From Gambelia wislizenii (lineage: Eukaryota > Chordata > Lepidosauria > Squamata > Crotaphytidae), in assembly GCA_030847615.1 (NCBI GenBank), contig JAUMIR010000001.1, positions 365,606,687 to 365,670,686 of the forward strand: a stretch of DNA of 64,000 nucleotides, read 5' to 3'. The position numbers and the translations under genes were made by a program. The stretch's first letter is position 1, and the number at the start of each line of letters is the position of its first letter. Shown here one piece after another: positions 12,280-22,879 of this stretch. Below the pieces are notes generated by a model, which did not search any database, had not been told where the DNA came from, and saw nothing but the letters and a program-made list of their open reading frames with translations.

Positions 12280-13298
12280 TCTAATCAAAGTCAAAGGCTC
12301 GGACCACCCTGCAGCCTCACATATATCTTGGAACAATGCTGAAATAGAATAAGCTACAGTTGTTGCCATCACCCTTTTTGAGTGAGGACAAACATTACTC
12401 GGTTGTGGCTTGTTCTCCAAGTCGTAGCAGTTAAATATACATACCTTAATTCATCTGCCAATTACTGTTGGTGAGTCCCTTTGACCCAAATGTCTTGGAT
12501 TATATGAAACAAATAAAGCTTCTGAATGCCTTGTTTTGTTCTCCTTAAATAAATTCTCACTGCTCTTTTTACATCCAAAGTGTGCCACCTAAAATTAGAG
12601 ATGTAACATTTCTGGAAATTTTGAAGCCATGGGGGGAAAAAAAATTTCCCGGGGGGGGGGGGTCCCAGAAAAAATGGCAATTTTCAGAAAAAAATGAAAA
12701 ATGCAACACTAGCACTTTTTACAGATTGAAAGTCACTCTTTTACTTTAGGACCATAAAATATGACTATGTACAATTTGATCTGGCATAACATTATTACAA
12801 TTGGTAAAACACAGTGTATTCAAACAATTATTACAATTTATTCATCATGCTAAAATAAAACATTCCATAATCGATTTTCTTCCTTTTTCCAATTTTTTGG
12901 AAAAACACACAAAAGCTTCAGGGAAAAAAAGGGGGAGAAACAGGGTTTTTTTCTGAACTTTTCTGGGTTTTTTCTGGGCCTTCACATCTCTACCTAAACT
13001 CCTATGGATTCAATGGTTTGAGACAAAAATTAGGTAAATAAATTGGATCTGTTGTCCCCTTTTTTGTTATATACTTGGGCAAAACTGCAGGAGCCAGCAG
13101 TAAGGTTAACCTATCTTCTTCAGATCTGAATAAATGTTATTTGTAGATAACGCCACCAACTCTACACGTCTTGTCAAAGTTATTGCCACTAAAAACACAA
13201 CTTTAAAAAGAAAGCATTAGCAAAGAATCCTCCTTTAGTGGCTCATAAGGTGTCTTTGTAAACCTATTTAAGACTAGGTTCAGATCCCAAGTAGGAAA
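12280..13298 (-). pseudogene. DIRS B tyrosine recombinase, 3' part, degraded
   Basis: Minus-strand pieces: WDLNLVLNRFTKTPYEPL-like text at 13290-13230, the LDVKRAVRIYLRRT motif at about 12580-12540, and an ALFQDICEAAGWSEP segment at about 12330 equivalent to PLEDVCRAATWS of element A. The His-x-x-Arg active-site text is not intact. The first part of the same gene is at 20446-20309, on the other side of element A, and the frame joins cleanly at the A insertion (VKHR then FPTWDLN). Confidence 0.7.
12596..12992. mobile_element. hAT-like MITE inside DIRS B (397 bp)
   Basis: The ends are TAGAGATGT and the inverse ACATCTCTA. The flanking 8-mers CCTAAAAT (12588-12595) and CCTAAACT (12993-13000) are a probable target duplication with one mismatch. 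The subterminal text (AAATTTTCCAGAAA-like, C/G homopolymers) is imperfectly inverted. The surrounding recombinase sequence of DIRS B continues across it. Confidence 0.7.
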
Positions 13299-13500
13299 GG
13301 ACAGGTTGCTTACCTGTAACCATAGATCTTCGAGTGGTCTTCTGTGAATTCACATAGTTGGGTTATTCCTGCGCCTGTGCAGTGCATACGGAACCTTCTA
13401 GTATCGCTAGGCAGAATGTGCATAGATACATTTTTGGCGGTAACTCCGCCCATCCTAACGGTCCCTTATAAGGGCTTCCTGCCTAAATCCCCTCAGTTCC
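13299..13500 (-). repeat. DIRS A terminal inverted repeat, downstream copy
   Basis: The outer end reads GGACAGGTTGCTTACCTG. The inner part carries CCGCCCATCCTAACGGTCCC and is the inverse of 20115-20280. The outermost ~45 bases have no partner in the other terminal repeat but are present inverted in the internal complementary region, as usual for DIRS. Confidence 0.85.
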
Positions 13501-13581
13501 TTGAATGACGTCGCAATCAGCAGCATCAGGAACCTGAAGTACATCTGTATCAATAGGACATAGAGGGGAGGATGGGCGGAT

Positions 13582-13676
13582 CTGTGTGAATTCACAGAAG
13601 ACCACTCGAAGATCTATGGTTACAGGTAAGCAACCTGTCCATCTTCTTCGTGGTCTCTGTGAATCACACAGTTGGG
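13582..13676 (-). repeat. DIRS A internal complementary region
   Basis: Bases 13582-13640 are the exact inverse of the 13299 end (through GGTTACAGGTAAGCAACC). Bases 13641-13676 are the inverse of the 20308 end (ATCTTCTTCGTGGTCTC). The two meet with no spacer at 13640/13641. This is the circle-junction template of the DIRS replication model. Confidence 0.9.
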
Positions 13677-13901
13677 TAGATTAGCAAGCTTTACCCCAGG
13701 AGGCGAGTATGTCCCCTATATTAGGGAAGTATGTACCCCCTTTTCTTTAATATTACTAATAATATCATTATTACCATCATTATTATTATTACTGTTTGCA
13801 CATTCCACCAGAACCTCTTATTTCAAGATTCAACAAAGCAAAGTCTCATATATATCAAAACAGTATGGCCACACGCATTAAGTCCATATGAAGGCACCCA
13901 C

Positions 13902-14609
13902 TTATTGAATAGAGGAAAGGAGTACAGCCCTCCCAAAGGCAGCCTCGTTTCTAGAACGAGAGTCCAGTCTATAATGTGAAATAAATGTCAATGGGAAAGA
14001 CCAGGTTGCAGCTCGGCAGACGTCCTCCAGGGGCACCCCTGAGAGGAATGCAGTCGAAGCGGAGACAGCTCTCATAGAATGTCCACGAACCCGTGGCAGC
14101 AATGGCTTCTTGGCCAGTTCGTAGCAGAGAGCGATGATCGATGTCACCCACTTCGAGAGACGCTGCGGTGAGATCAGAGCACCCCGCTTGTAGTCGGCAT
14201 AGGCAACAAAAAGCTGGGGTGATTGACGAAATGGAGAAGTCCGTTGAATATAAAAGGCAAGGGCCCTCCTGACATCCATGGAATGGAGGGTTCGCTCGAA
14301 CTCGTCCTTCAGATCCTGCATCAAGGCGGGTAGGACGATGGGCTGATTAATGTGAAAACTGGAAACCACCTTAGGAAGGAAGGAAATGTCCGGCCTCAAG
14401 ACTACCTTGTGCTTATGGAAACAGGTATAAGGAGGATCCGAGCGTAGAGCACAGAGTTCACTAGCACGTCGGGCGGAGGTGATGGCAATCAAGAAGACAG
14501 TTTTCCAAGTGAGGAGCCGCAGGTCGGTTGTAGCAAGAGGCTCGAAAGGTCTCCTCACCAACTGTGAAAGCACAAGTTCAAGGCTCCAAGGCGGCACAGG
14601 ATCGGTCAC
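13902..14609 (-). CDS. DIRS A tyrosine recombinase, open frame of 235 codons
   Basis: Catalyses integration of the circular DNA copy by tyrosine-mediated recombination. The frame is open over the whole catalytic domain. The first active-site arginine is in SARRASELCAL (about residue 46), His-x-x-Arg is in RGHSMRAVSAS, and the tyrosine nucleophile is in ISHYRLDSR near the C-terminus. The VPLEDVCRAATWS strand precedes it. The apparent start is a GTG-like position, because the true coding sequence continues upstream from the RNase H frame. In A the two are separated by a likely one-base loss in a C-run at about 14613, judged from the same place in element E (LHPPV). The catalytic residues all remain. 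It is a transposon gene, not a host gene. Confidence 0.85.
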   Translation of the reverse strand: MTDPVPPWSLELVLSQLVRRPFEPLATTDLRLLTWKTVFLIAITSARRASELCALRSDPPYTCFHKHKVVLRPDISFLPKVVSSFHINQPIVLPALMQDLKDEFERTLHSMDVRRALAFYIQRTSPFRQSPQLFVAYADYKRGALISPQRLSKWVTSIIALCYELAKKPLLPRVRGHSMRAVSASTAFLSGVPLEDVCRAATWSFPLTFISHYRLDSRSRNEAAFGRAVLLSSIQ

Positions 14610-15830
14610 TGGGGGTGAAGGTTAACATACCCTTTCAGGAACCTCTTTACTATCAGATCCTGAAAAGGAGACGGACGGTTCCGAGCTTGGAACTCCACAG
14701 AGATAGCCACCAGGTAACCGCGAATGGATGATACCAAGAGCCCCGATTTCGAGAGTTCGAGGAGGAATTGGAGAACCGTCGACACCGAGCAGGATTGGAG
14801 ACTCGTTCCTCTGTCGGCTAGAAACTTCTCAAATCTATTCCATTTGTATAGATAGGCCCTATGGGTAGACGGGCGTCGAGCGGCATCCACAATCTCCTGG
14901 ACTTCCTTGGGTAAGGAGGGTGGCATCGGGATCATGGTCAAATCCGCCAAGCTGTCAGACGCAGTGTCGAGGTCGGGGTGTCTGACCCTGCCCTGTTGAA
15001 CGGTGAGGAGGTCCGGCCAATCCGGAAGGCAGAAGAGACGCCTCTTGGACAGGTGAAGTAGCGGTGCAAACCAAGGTTGTTGGGGCCACCAAGGGGCGAT
15101 CAGAATGGCGTTCGCTCGATCCCGACAGAGCTTGGCGACTACTCGCATCAACAACGGGATTGGTGGAAACAGATACAGATAGGGTCCTCCCCAATGGAAC
15201 ATGAACGCATCTCCTCTCGAATCCTTGTGTCGCGTCCTGGAGCAGAATTGGGCGCATTGCCTGTTCTGAGCTGTCGCGAAGACATCTATTAATGGAGTCC
15301 CCCAGAGCTGGGAGAGTTGCTTTGTTACCTGCCTGTGGAGCATCCATTTGTGGACGTTGGAATTGGAACGGCTCAGTCCGTCTGCAAGAATATTCTCCTC
15401 CCCTGGGAGGTGGATGGACTGAAGAGAGACGTTCCGTTACACGCACCAGTCCCAAATCTGTAGAGTGAGGTGTAGGAGCTGAGGAGACCTCGTACCCCCT
15501 TACTTGTTGAGGTAGTACATTACCGTGGTGTTGTCCGTGATCAGAAGGACAGTCTTGTTCCGGACAAGCACCTCGAAGGCTTGCAGAGCTTTCTGAACAG
15601 CCAAGAGTTCCAAGACATTGATATGCAGCTGTCTTTCCTCGGACCTCCACAGACTCTGAATTTTGTGCGGACCCAGGTGCACTCCCCATCCTAGCAGGGA
15701 CGCGTCCGTCATGAGAAGCAGTTGGTTGAGGAGGATCGAAGGGAAGGCCAGAGAGAACGTTCTTCGGTATGAGCCACCAGTCGAGCGAGCGTTGCACTGG
15801 CCGAGGCATCGTCAACAATTTCCTGGGAGA
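14606..15830 (-). pseudogene. DIRS A RNase H and methyltransferase-like region
   Basis: RNase H begins at about 15712 (TDASLLGWGVHLG, LHINVLELLAVQKAL, LITDNTTVMYYLN). Two in-frame TAA stops follow, one where element E keeps a Gln after FYINK and one near 15434 after DWCV. The open frame 15343-14606 then carries WGTPLIDVFATAQN and AILIAPWWPQQPWF, the Dam-like methyltransferase segment characteristic of DIRS elements. It also carries the start of the recombinase core-binding part (AYLYKWNRFEKFLADRG, FLKGYVNLHPQ). Function is predicted to be lost through the stops. Confidence 0.8.
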
Positions 15831-15945
15831 GTTCCGAAGAGGCTCAAAGACACTCAGGAATCACTGCTGAAGCGGGCGGAACCGAAGCCTGGACAGAGGC
15901 GTGACTGATGTGGTTGCTGCCATATGCCCTAGTAGGACTTGGATG

Positions 15946-17560
15946 TCATGTGCTGAAATCCGACGCGACCGACGGCATCAATGGATCAAGCATCGAAGGG
16001 CATCGAACCTGTCTCTGGGGAGATACACAGCCGCAGAGATGGAGTCGAGGCGAGCACCAATGAATTGGATGGATTGAGCAGGGTTCAGTTGGGATTTTTC
16101 CATGTTGACAACAAGCCCCAGGGTGTCCAGCACATCTAAGGTATAAGCAATGTCCTTCTCGAGCTGGGATTTGGAACCCGCAGCAAGTAGCCAATCGTCT
16201 ATGTACGGAAAGACAGTGACCCCATGCTGTCGAAGATACGCAGCCACTGCCGCCATGCACTTAGTATCATAGTATCATAGTATCATAGAATTGCAGAGTT
16301 AGAAGAGACCACGAGGGCCATCCAGTCCAACCCCCCTGCCACGCAGGAAATCTTGATCAAAGCATCCCTGACAGATGGCAATCCAGCCTCTGTTTAAAGA
16401 CCTCCAAGGAAGGAAACCCCACCACGCTCCGAGGGAGTGTGTTCCACTGCCGAACAGCTCTTACTGTCAAAAAGTTCCTCCTCATGTTGAGGTGGAATCT
16501 CTGTTCCTGGAGCTTGCACCCATTGCTCCGTGTTCCAGTCTCTGGAGCAGCAGAAAACAAGCTTGCTCCATCCTCAGCGTGACATCCCTTCAAATACTTA
16601 AACAGGGCTATCATATCACCTCTTAACCGTCTTTTTTCCAGGCTAAACATACCCAGCTCCCTAAGTCTCTCCTCATAAGGCATCGTTTCCAGACCTTTCA
16701 CCATTTTAGTTGCCCTTCTCTGGACACGCTCCAATTTGTCAATATCCTTTCTGAATTGTGGTGCCCAGAACTGGACACAGTATTCTAAGTGAGGTCTGAA
16801 CAAGGCAGAATAGAGTGGCACTATTATTTCCCTTGATCTAGACACTATACTTCTATTGATACAGCCCAAAATCGCATTGGCCTTTTTAGCTGCTGCATCA
16901 CACTGTTGGCTCATGTTCAACTTGTGGTCTACTAGGACTCCTAGATCCCTTTCGCACGTGGTCTCATTCAGCCAGGTCTCTCCCATCCTATATTTATGCA
17001 TTTCATTTTTCCGCTTGGTGAAAACTCTCGGTGCCGTGGACAGTCTGAAGGGGAGAACCCGAAATTGGTAGGCCACTTCTCCAATCTGGAATGCTAGAAA
17101 CCTCCTGTGCAGGGGATGGACTCCTATGTGGAAATAGGCGTCCTTCAGGTATACGGACGCAAACCAATCCCCTTGTTGGAGGAGGGGAAGGATGACAGCC
17201 AAGGTGGTCATTCTGAATTTCTTCGGGGTGATGTACCAATTCACTCCTCGGAGGTCGAGGATGGGACGCAAGCCACCGTCTTTCTTCGGCACGAGGAAGT
17301 ACGTTGAAAAGAAACAGAGATGCCGGTGTTCGGGATGCACAGGCTCGATGGCCCCCTTCTGTAGCAGAGCTTGAACCTCCTCGAGAAGGGGGGGAGGGCA
17401 GCGTTATTCGGATCCGACCTGTTGGAGGCAGTTTGTCGAACTCAATCCAGTAATTCTCAATACCCAGCGGTCGGATGTTATTAGGGACCAGGTGTCCTGG
17501 AATGATGACAGGCGGTCTCCGAACAGGGGGCTCTAAAAGAAAGGGAAAACATCAATAATA
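15946..17560 (-). pseudogene. DIRS A reverse transcriptase, interrupted by a CR1
   Basis: The RT N-terminal part at about 17500-17014 shows VQALLQKGAIEPVHPEH, FFSTYFLVPKKDGGLRPIL and a DAYFHIGVHPLHRRFLAFQ palm segment. The remainder at 16260-15978 starts at CMAAVAAYLRQHG and keeps the catalytic box FPYIDDWLLAAG. Between them lies a 5'-truncated CR1 (16263-17013). Without that insertion the two halves meet between FTK and CMAAV with only a few bases to spare. The insertion creates an in-frame fusion ORF (see findings). Confidence 0.85.
16261..17014 (-). mobile_element. CR1 LINE, 5'-truncated, inside DIRS A
   Basis: Minus-strand CR1 3' end of about 750 bases. It ends in three copies of an 8-base TATCATAG-like repeat (16263-16287) and the usual AGAATTGCAGAGTTAGAAGAG tail text. 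It encodes the RT C-terminal segment (METWLNETT-like start, CERDLGVLVDHKLNMSQQC, LEYCVQFWAPQFRKDI, SLEVFKQRLDCHLSG) without a stop. A possible duplication at the borders is only AAG. Confidence 0.9.
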
Positions 17561-17578
17561 GTGAGAGAGGTGCAACAC

Positions 17579-19837
17579 TCAGAATCTCCGTCTGCTTTGG
17601 TCCTTTGCGCGGTGCTTCGGTGGGGCCCAATACCAGGAGGCAGATCCCTGGCTCCTCACCGATGGGGTGGAGGACATCGGTTGCTGGAATTGGGACCTTC
17701 TAGACGGCTGTGGAGTGGTACTTCTCCTATACGATTGGGGGTAGGACAAAGTATGCCACGTGGAGCGGTATCTGGGGCGATAGGCAGAAGATGAGGTAGA
17801 AGGCATACCGTACTTCCGCGCGGTGGTCCTCATCTTCTGCGTAAATTCTAATTTTTCATCTGTCGCCCCATTGAAGAGCCCCAACTTGTCGAAGGGCATA
17901 TCTTCGATAGTTGTAGCCGCTTGTGGAGATAGCCCCGAGGATCTTAACCAGGCATGTCTGCGCAATGCGATGGAGCCTGCCACTGTTTTGGCCGCGCAGT
18001 CGGCCACATGTCTCGCCGAGTTCATCTGTTGCCCGGCCAACAGTTGAGCCTCGGCCTGGATGGCCTCTGCAAGTCTCCGACGCTCTTCGGGCAAGTCCTG
18101 AAGCAAGGGTGACATACGCTCCCAAAGGACCTGCTGGTATGAACCCATACAGGCAGAATAATTAGCTATTCGAAAGCTGAGCCCAGCTGCCGAGTACATC
18201 TTCTTGCCCATAATACCTAATTTCTGCCCCTCTGGCTCTGAGGGTGTAGATTGAGCTCGACGTTGCCTACGCGGCTGAGCCACCTCCACCACCACTGAGT
18301 TTGGTTTTGGGTGTTCTTGCAGCCAATCTATCCCCTCTCCAGCCACTTTATACAATCTGTCGATCCTTTTAGAAGTTGATGGGATGGACGATGGGTTTTC
18401 CCATGAGTTCTGGGTCAACTTTAACAGAGATGGCAATACCGGTATACGGGCGGCTGGAGGAGCCCTCAGTTTTAGGTCCAAAGCATGAGACATCCTGACT
18501 ATTTGCTCAGCGAAGGGCCGAACATCATCTGTGGGCGAAGATGAGTCTTCGTCCAATAGATCAGGTTGAGGCGACGGGACAAAGGATAGGTACTCTACCG
18601 AGGACTCAGATGATGAAGAGGAGTCAGAGGAAGGAGATGGAGAGTGCTGGTCCCGATGGAGGGACGTCGTTCTTGGAGGCGGAGAGGGTGGTCTCAGTGC
18701 CGGGGGCAACAGAGGTAGAGGACGGGATGGAGATGGAGAAGCTTGGCATGATGCATCCCGAAGTCTAGGTCCCGATGGCTCAGAGAGCGACCGGACATCC
18801 TTTTCCAACCCATGGAAAGACATGCGTGGTGGAGACAGTAGGATCGTCTGGCGTGTTGCAGCCTCAGACGTCAGGTGGAAAGGAATTTCATCCGCCACCA
18901 CTTTCTCAGCCTTCACCAGCAAGGGGGGTTTGAAAATAGACCTAGCTAGGTCATATGCCCCATAGGCCGCCTCATCTTCAAGAATCTTCGAGGTGGAGGG
19001 CCGTGGTTCCTCCTGAGACTCAGGTACAGGGGATGTAGCTCCGAGTTCAGACCTCGAAACCAGCAGTGCTGGAGAGGGGCCCCGATCTCGTGGGGAGACC
19101 TCTGCCTCTTCTTCCGAACCAATCTCCACCTCAACAATCTCCAAAGAGGGAGCTGGTGTAACGGCCCTAGATTGTTGCCCTTCAGTTCCGGCAGCCTTGT
19201 CCCGAGGTGGGCTCGACACCCGTGGTAGAGCCTGGGTAGTAACAGCAGTACGGGTCGGTGTCTCACGAACCCGAGGTTGTTCTTTCGTTTTCTCATGGGA
19301 GCGCTTGGCTTTCTTTTTCTTAGGGAGTTTTCCCTTTGAAGAAGATTCACGGTCCCGACATCGATCCTTGGAACCCTCTCGATCCCAAGACGAGGTTTTT
19401 GTTCCCACAGATGTCGGATCCGACGAGGGTCGGTCCCCAGCCGGGGTCGACTTTGCCGTGTGCTTGTGCGAATGAAGCACAGCTTCAGGATCTGATGCCA
19501 GAGAGCGGCGGCGGGAAGGGCTTCGGGATCATCGGCGCTTTGCAGGTGGAGAGTGGCCGGATTTCGATGCTGGGGAGCTCTCCCAGTGCACAAGAGTTGC
19601 TCCTTGTCCCAACGCCGGAGTCGACGCAGCAGATGGGATAAGGGCCTTTTCCTATAGGAATGATTTCAGGCGGGAAGAGCGATGTTTCCTCGCTTGAGGA
19701 GTGAAGGCCCGACAATGTACACAGGCATCCACATTATGGGATTCGCCCAAGCAGATGAGGCATCTAGAATGACCATCTGAGCTAGGCAACTTCGCCTGGC
19801 AGACGACGCACCTCTTGAAGCCCAATTTGGAAGCCAT
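17579..19837 (-). pseudogene. DIRS A gag-like protein, two nonsense codons
   Basis: Starts at 19837 (MASKLGFKRCVVCQ). The N-terminal cysteine cluster C-x2-C...C-x2-C-LGE-x-H-x5-C-x2-C, followed by CRAFTPQARKHR, is the same as in the gag of element E at 34169. A TAG at about 19652 replaces the Tyr codon seen in E, and a TGA near 19531 looks like a CGA-to-TGA change. Beyond that the frame is open for 633 codons (19480-17579). This stretch is Ser/Pro-rich in the first half, with a conserved block (YKVAGEGIDWLQEH, GLSFRIANYSACMGSYQQ, IEDMPFDKLGLFNG) near the C-terminus. The role is inferred from position in DIRS elements: nucleocapsid-like particle protein. Confidence 0.82.
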
Positions 19838-20114
19838 AGTGGGCAGCGTGAGTCACTACGAACCGAGTCAGACCAGAAGGAGCAGTAACGAAGTCAGAGG
19901 GTTATACAGATCGTGGTCAAGGAAAGCCGAGTCAAGCCAACGAAGGAGAGGACGTTACCAGAACCAAACGGATATCCAAAGTTGTCGTCAAGAGAACTGA
20001 GTCAAGCCAGCAAGAGCGAACAATAGCCAAAGGGTAGAGCAGGAATCAAAGTCAAAAACCAGTCCGAGTCAAAAAAATCAGAGGATCGTAGCGATGAAGG
20101 TTCCTATAGAGCTG

Positions 20115-20308
20115 CTAGCGCAGCGGGAAAAAAAGGAACTGAGGGGATTTAGGCGGGAAGCCCTTATAAGGGACCGTTAGGATGGGCGGAGTTACCGCCA
20201 AAAATGTATCTATGCACATTCTGCCTAGCGATACTAGAAGGTTCTGTATGCACTGTGCAGGCGCAGGAATAACCCAACTGTGTGATTCACAGAGACCACG
20301 AAGAAGAT
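20115..20308 (-). repeat. DIRS A terminal inverted repeat, upstream copy
   Basis: The outer end reads AAGAAGAT at 20308. The inner part is the inverse of 13340-13500. In DIRS elements this end holds the promoter; a short TTATAAGGG stretch at 20164-20172 is present, but I cannot show promoter activity. Confidence 0.8.
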
Positions 20309-21324
20309 CCTATGCTTCACAGGAAATGAAGAGATAGTAGCACCCCTCAAAAAGTGTTTAATATGATGTGCCGATAACGATGCTCCATCAAATTTTAACG
20401 TTACAGCCAAGACTGAAACCTGGCACTTAAATGTATTAGGCCTCAATCCTCTACTGAAACTCTACTTGCAAAAATTGTAAGACATGTTTTATGTCAAATT
20501 CTTGTAATTGCAACTGTTTCTTCTTACACCATCTTTCAAATGCCATTCACATTCTACCATATATCTCTTGTGTTGATATTTATCTAGATGCTAGAATCGT
20601 GTCAATCACATCCTTTGAGTATCTCTAACATTTCCCTTTCAACACCCAAACTGTAACCAGTCCAGATTTGGATGAAGTATTGGTCCCTGACTCAATAAGT
20701 CCATGCATCTTGGTAGTCTCCGAGGAGGAACCACCAACATTTTGATCAAAAGAGGAAACCATGGCTTTCTTGGCCAATACGATGATATCAGCACAACTTT
20801 TGCTTCCTTCCTCTGTATTTTCACCAGTACTTTTTGTAGAATTTGAACTAGTGGGAAGGCATAATGACATCCTTTCAGCCATGATATTGCCAACGCATTG
20901 TATGCCTCTGCTCCTTTGCTTCTTTCTAATGAAAAATAGCTCATATTTTTGGCTGAAGCAAATAAATCTATTTGACATAGTCCTAACAGCGTGTTCAATG
21001 ATGAAAAACTGCATAATGAAGGGTCCACTCTCCTGGATGTAACATGTTCCAGCTTACATAGTCTAACTGTACATTGCATACTTTCTTCAAATATACTGTT
21101 GTAATTGAAAGTAGATTTTTCTCCGCCCATCAGAACAACCTGTTCGACTCTTTAATCAATAGTACTGAATACAGTCCTCCCTGATTTGAAATATAGGCCT
21201 TGACAGTCATATTGTCCATCCATATTTGGAAATGATGACCCTGTACTGATGCTATGAAACTGAGTAATGCCAGCCTCACTGTCTTCAATTCCAGATAATT
21301 GACATTATCTGGTTTTCCTGTCAC
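20234..21324 (-). pseudogene. DIRS B RNase H, methyltransferase-like region and recombinase start, degraded
   Basis: RNase H piece at 21324-21130 (LELKTVRLALLSFIAS, FQIWMDNMTVKAYIS). Methyltransferase-like piece at 21010-20650 (QIDLFASAKNMSYFS, KVVLISSYWPRKPWFPLL). Recombinase core-binding piece at 20446-20309 (FKCQVSVLAVTLKFDGAS, HFLRGATISSFPVKHR). Several frameshifts separate them. Confidence 0.72.
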
Positions 21325-21594
21325 TTATTGACCGAAGCCCTTGTGCTGTCTGCTGTTGGCAGTGTGCTCCTCAACCTAGTAAACTCGCATCCATTGTTAC
21401 TCTCTCGTGTTTGTATACTGCTGTTGGAACATCTTTGTTCACATTCAAGTCCTTCAGCCACCATTTTAACTCATTTGTTAACTGCCTTGGTATCCTTACT
21501 AAATAATGCTTTTTTTCTCCCTATGGCCTGTTGATAAGACCTCAGCAGACTTTGAAAACTTCTGCAATGGTATCTTCCCCATGGCACTAATTGC

Positions 21595-22823
21595 ACGAGG
21601 TCTGTCTATTAAATAACGAAACTGATACCATAACCCATCTTTATTTATATGCATTACAATTCTAATAGTTATCCCCTTCGATATACTCCCCGTTCACACT
21701 TACACACCAATGCAGTCTGTTTTCCACTGGTTAAAGGTGTGAAGCAGATCAGTTTCTGTCAGCTGTTTCAACATATCTGCCATTTTCTTCTTTACTGCAT
21801 CAACTGACTCAAAATGTGTTCCTTTAAGCACCGATTTCACTTTAGGGAAAAGAAAAATCACCTGGTGCCAAATCTGGCAAATATGGAGGATATTCAAGTG
21901 TAGTAATGCGTTTATCAGCCAAAAACTGCTTCACAGAAAGTGCTGTGTAAGCAGATGCATTGTCTTGTTGAAGAATGAAACCATTTTATTAAAACTTCCT
22001 TATAATAATGCTGGTTCACTATTCTGCCTTCTAGAACCCATTCTGCCAAAATTACGCACTTGATGTAAAAAAAAAAAAAAACAGTGAGCATGGCTTTGAA
22101 TGTGGACTTACTTTGACATTCTTGGTGATGATGGTGTTTTCCAGTGCATTGGCTGTTGTATACTGGAAGATCCAGGTTTCATCACAAGTTATTTTTTCAA
22201 AAAGTTTGGGTCCACCTCAAGTTGTTGCAGAATGTCAGCACAAATTTCCTTGTGGCACTCTTTTTGTTCTGGTGTGAGAACCCTAGGGACCATCTTGGCA
22301 CAAAACTTTTCTCATTTTGAGATCCTCATGCAAAATTTTCCATGCAGTGTCTTTGTCAATGTTCCCGGCTTCAGCTATCATTCGGACACTGAGTTGGCAG
22401 TCTCCTTGAACAATCTGGTTGATTTTTTCCAAAGTTTCTTTGGTTCTTGAAGTGGAAGGTCATCCAGAGCATTCATTGTCTTCCACATTCTCACATCCTT
22501 CTCTGAATCTTTTGTGCCACTCAGGCACACACGCACAAGACATGCAGTCTTCCCCATAGGCCTCAGTAAACATTCGAAAAGATTCAATTGGTGTTTTGTT
22601 CAATTTTTCTAAAAGTTTCAAATTGACATGTTGCTCAACTTTTAAACTTAGCATTTTTCCGGCACACAACAGACAACACAGCTGCCTTAAATGGCAACTG
22701 ACAATTAACTGAACATGCAGGCTCAGATATGTTCAAGATCACCACTCAAGCGTTTACAATCAGTTCTCCCTGTTTTGTCTGAAAGATAGAAACACAGTCT
22801 CATTATTTAATAGACAGACCTCA
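21595..22823 (-). mobile_element. Mariner DNA transposon, inactive, inside DIRS B
   Basis: Inverted repeats start GAGGTCTGTCTATTAAATAA at 21598 and return inverted at about 22802-22822. Minus-strand transposase remnants start at 22669 (KVEQHVNLKLLEKLNKTP, EWHKRFREGCENVEDNE) and end at 21897-21700 (FLFPKVKSVLKGTHFES, DAVKKKMADMLKQLTETD). Both are typical of mariner transposases. The frame is broken many times and the right flank TA survives only partly. It separates the RNase H and RT pieces of DIRS B. Confidence 0.9.
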
Positions 22824-22879
22824 TATGGTTGATACTAGCAGACCCAATACTTCTGCCAGAAATATTACATCCTCAGACC

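Larger units (their letters stand above)
13299..20308 (-). mobile_element. Young DIRS retrotransposon A, nested in B
   Basis: The best preserved element of the stack, oriented 20308 to 13299. The inverted terminal repeats are 13299-13500 and about 20115-20308 (shared CTTATAAGGG, GATGGGCGGAGTTACCGCC, GATACTAGAAGGTTC). The internal complementary region (13582-13676) joins the inverses of both ends exactly. There is no target duplication, as expected for recombinase-mediated insertion. The gene order is gag, RT/RNase H/methyltransferase-like, tyrosine recombinase. It interrupts the recombinase of DIRS B, whose reading frame is restored if A is removed. Damage is light: two stops in gag, a CR1 in RT, and a few stops and a one-base loss in pol. 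The first 22 bases at the 13299 end recur at 63979-64000. Confidence 0.92.
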
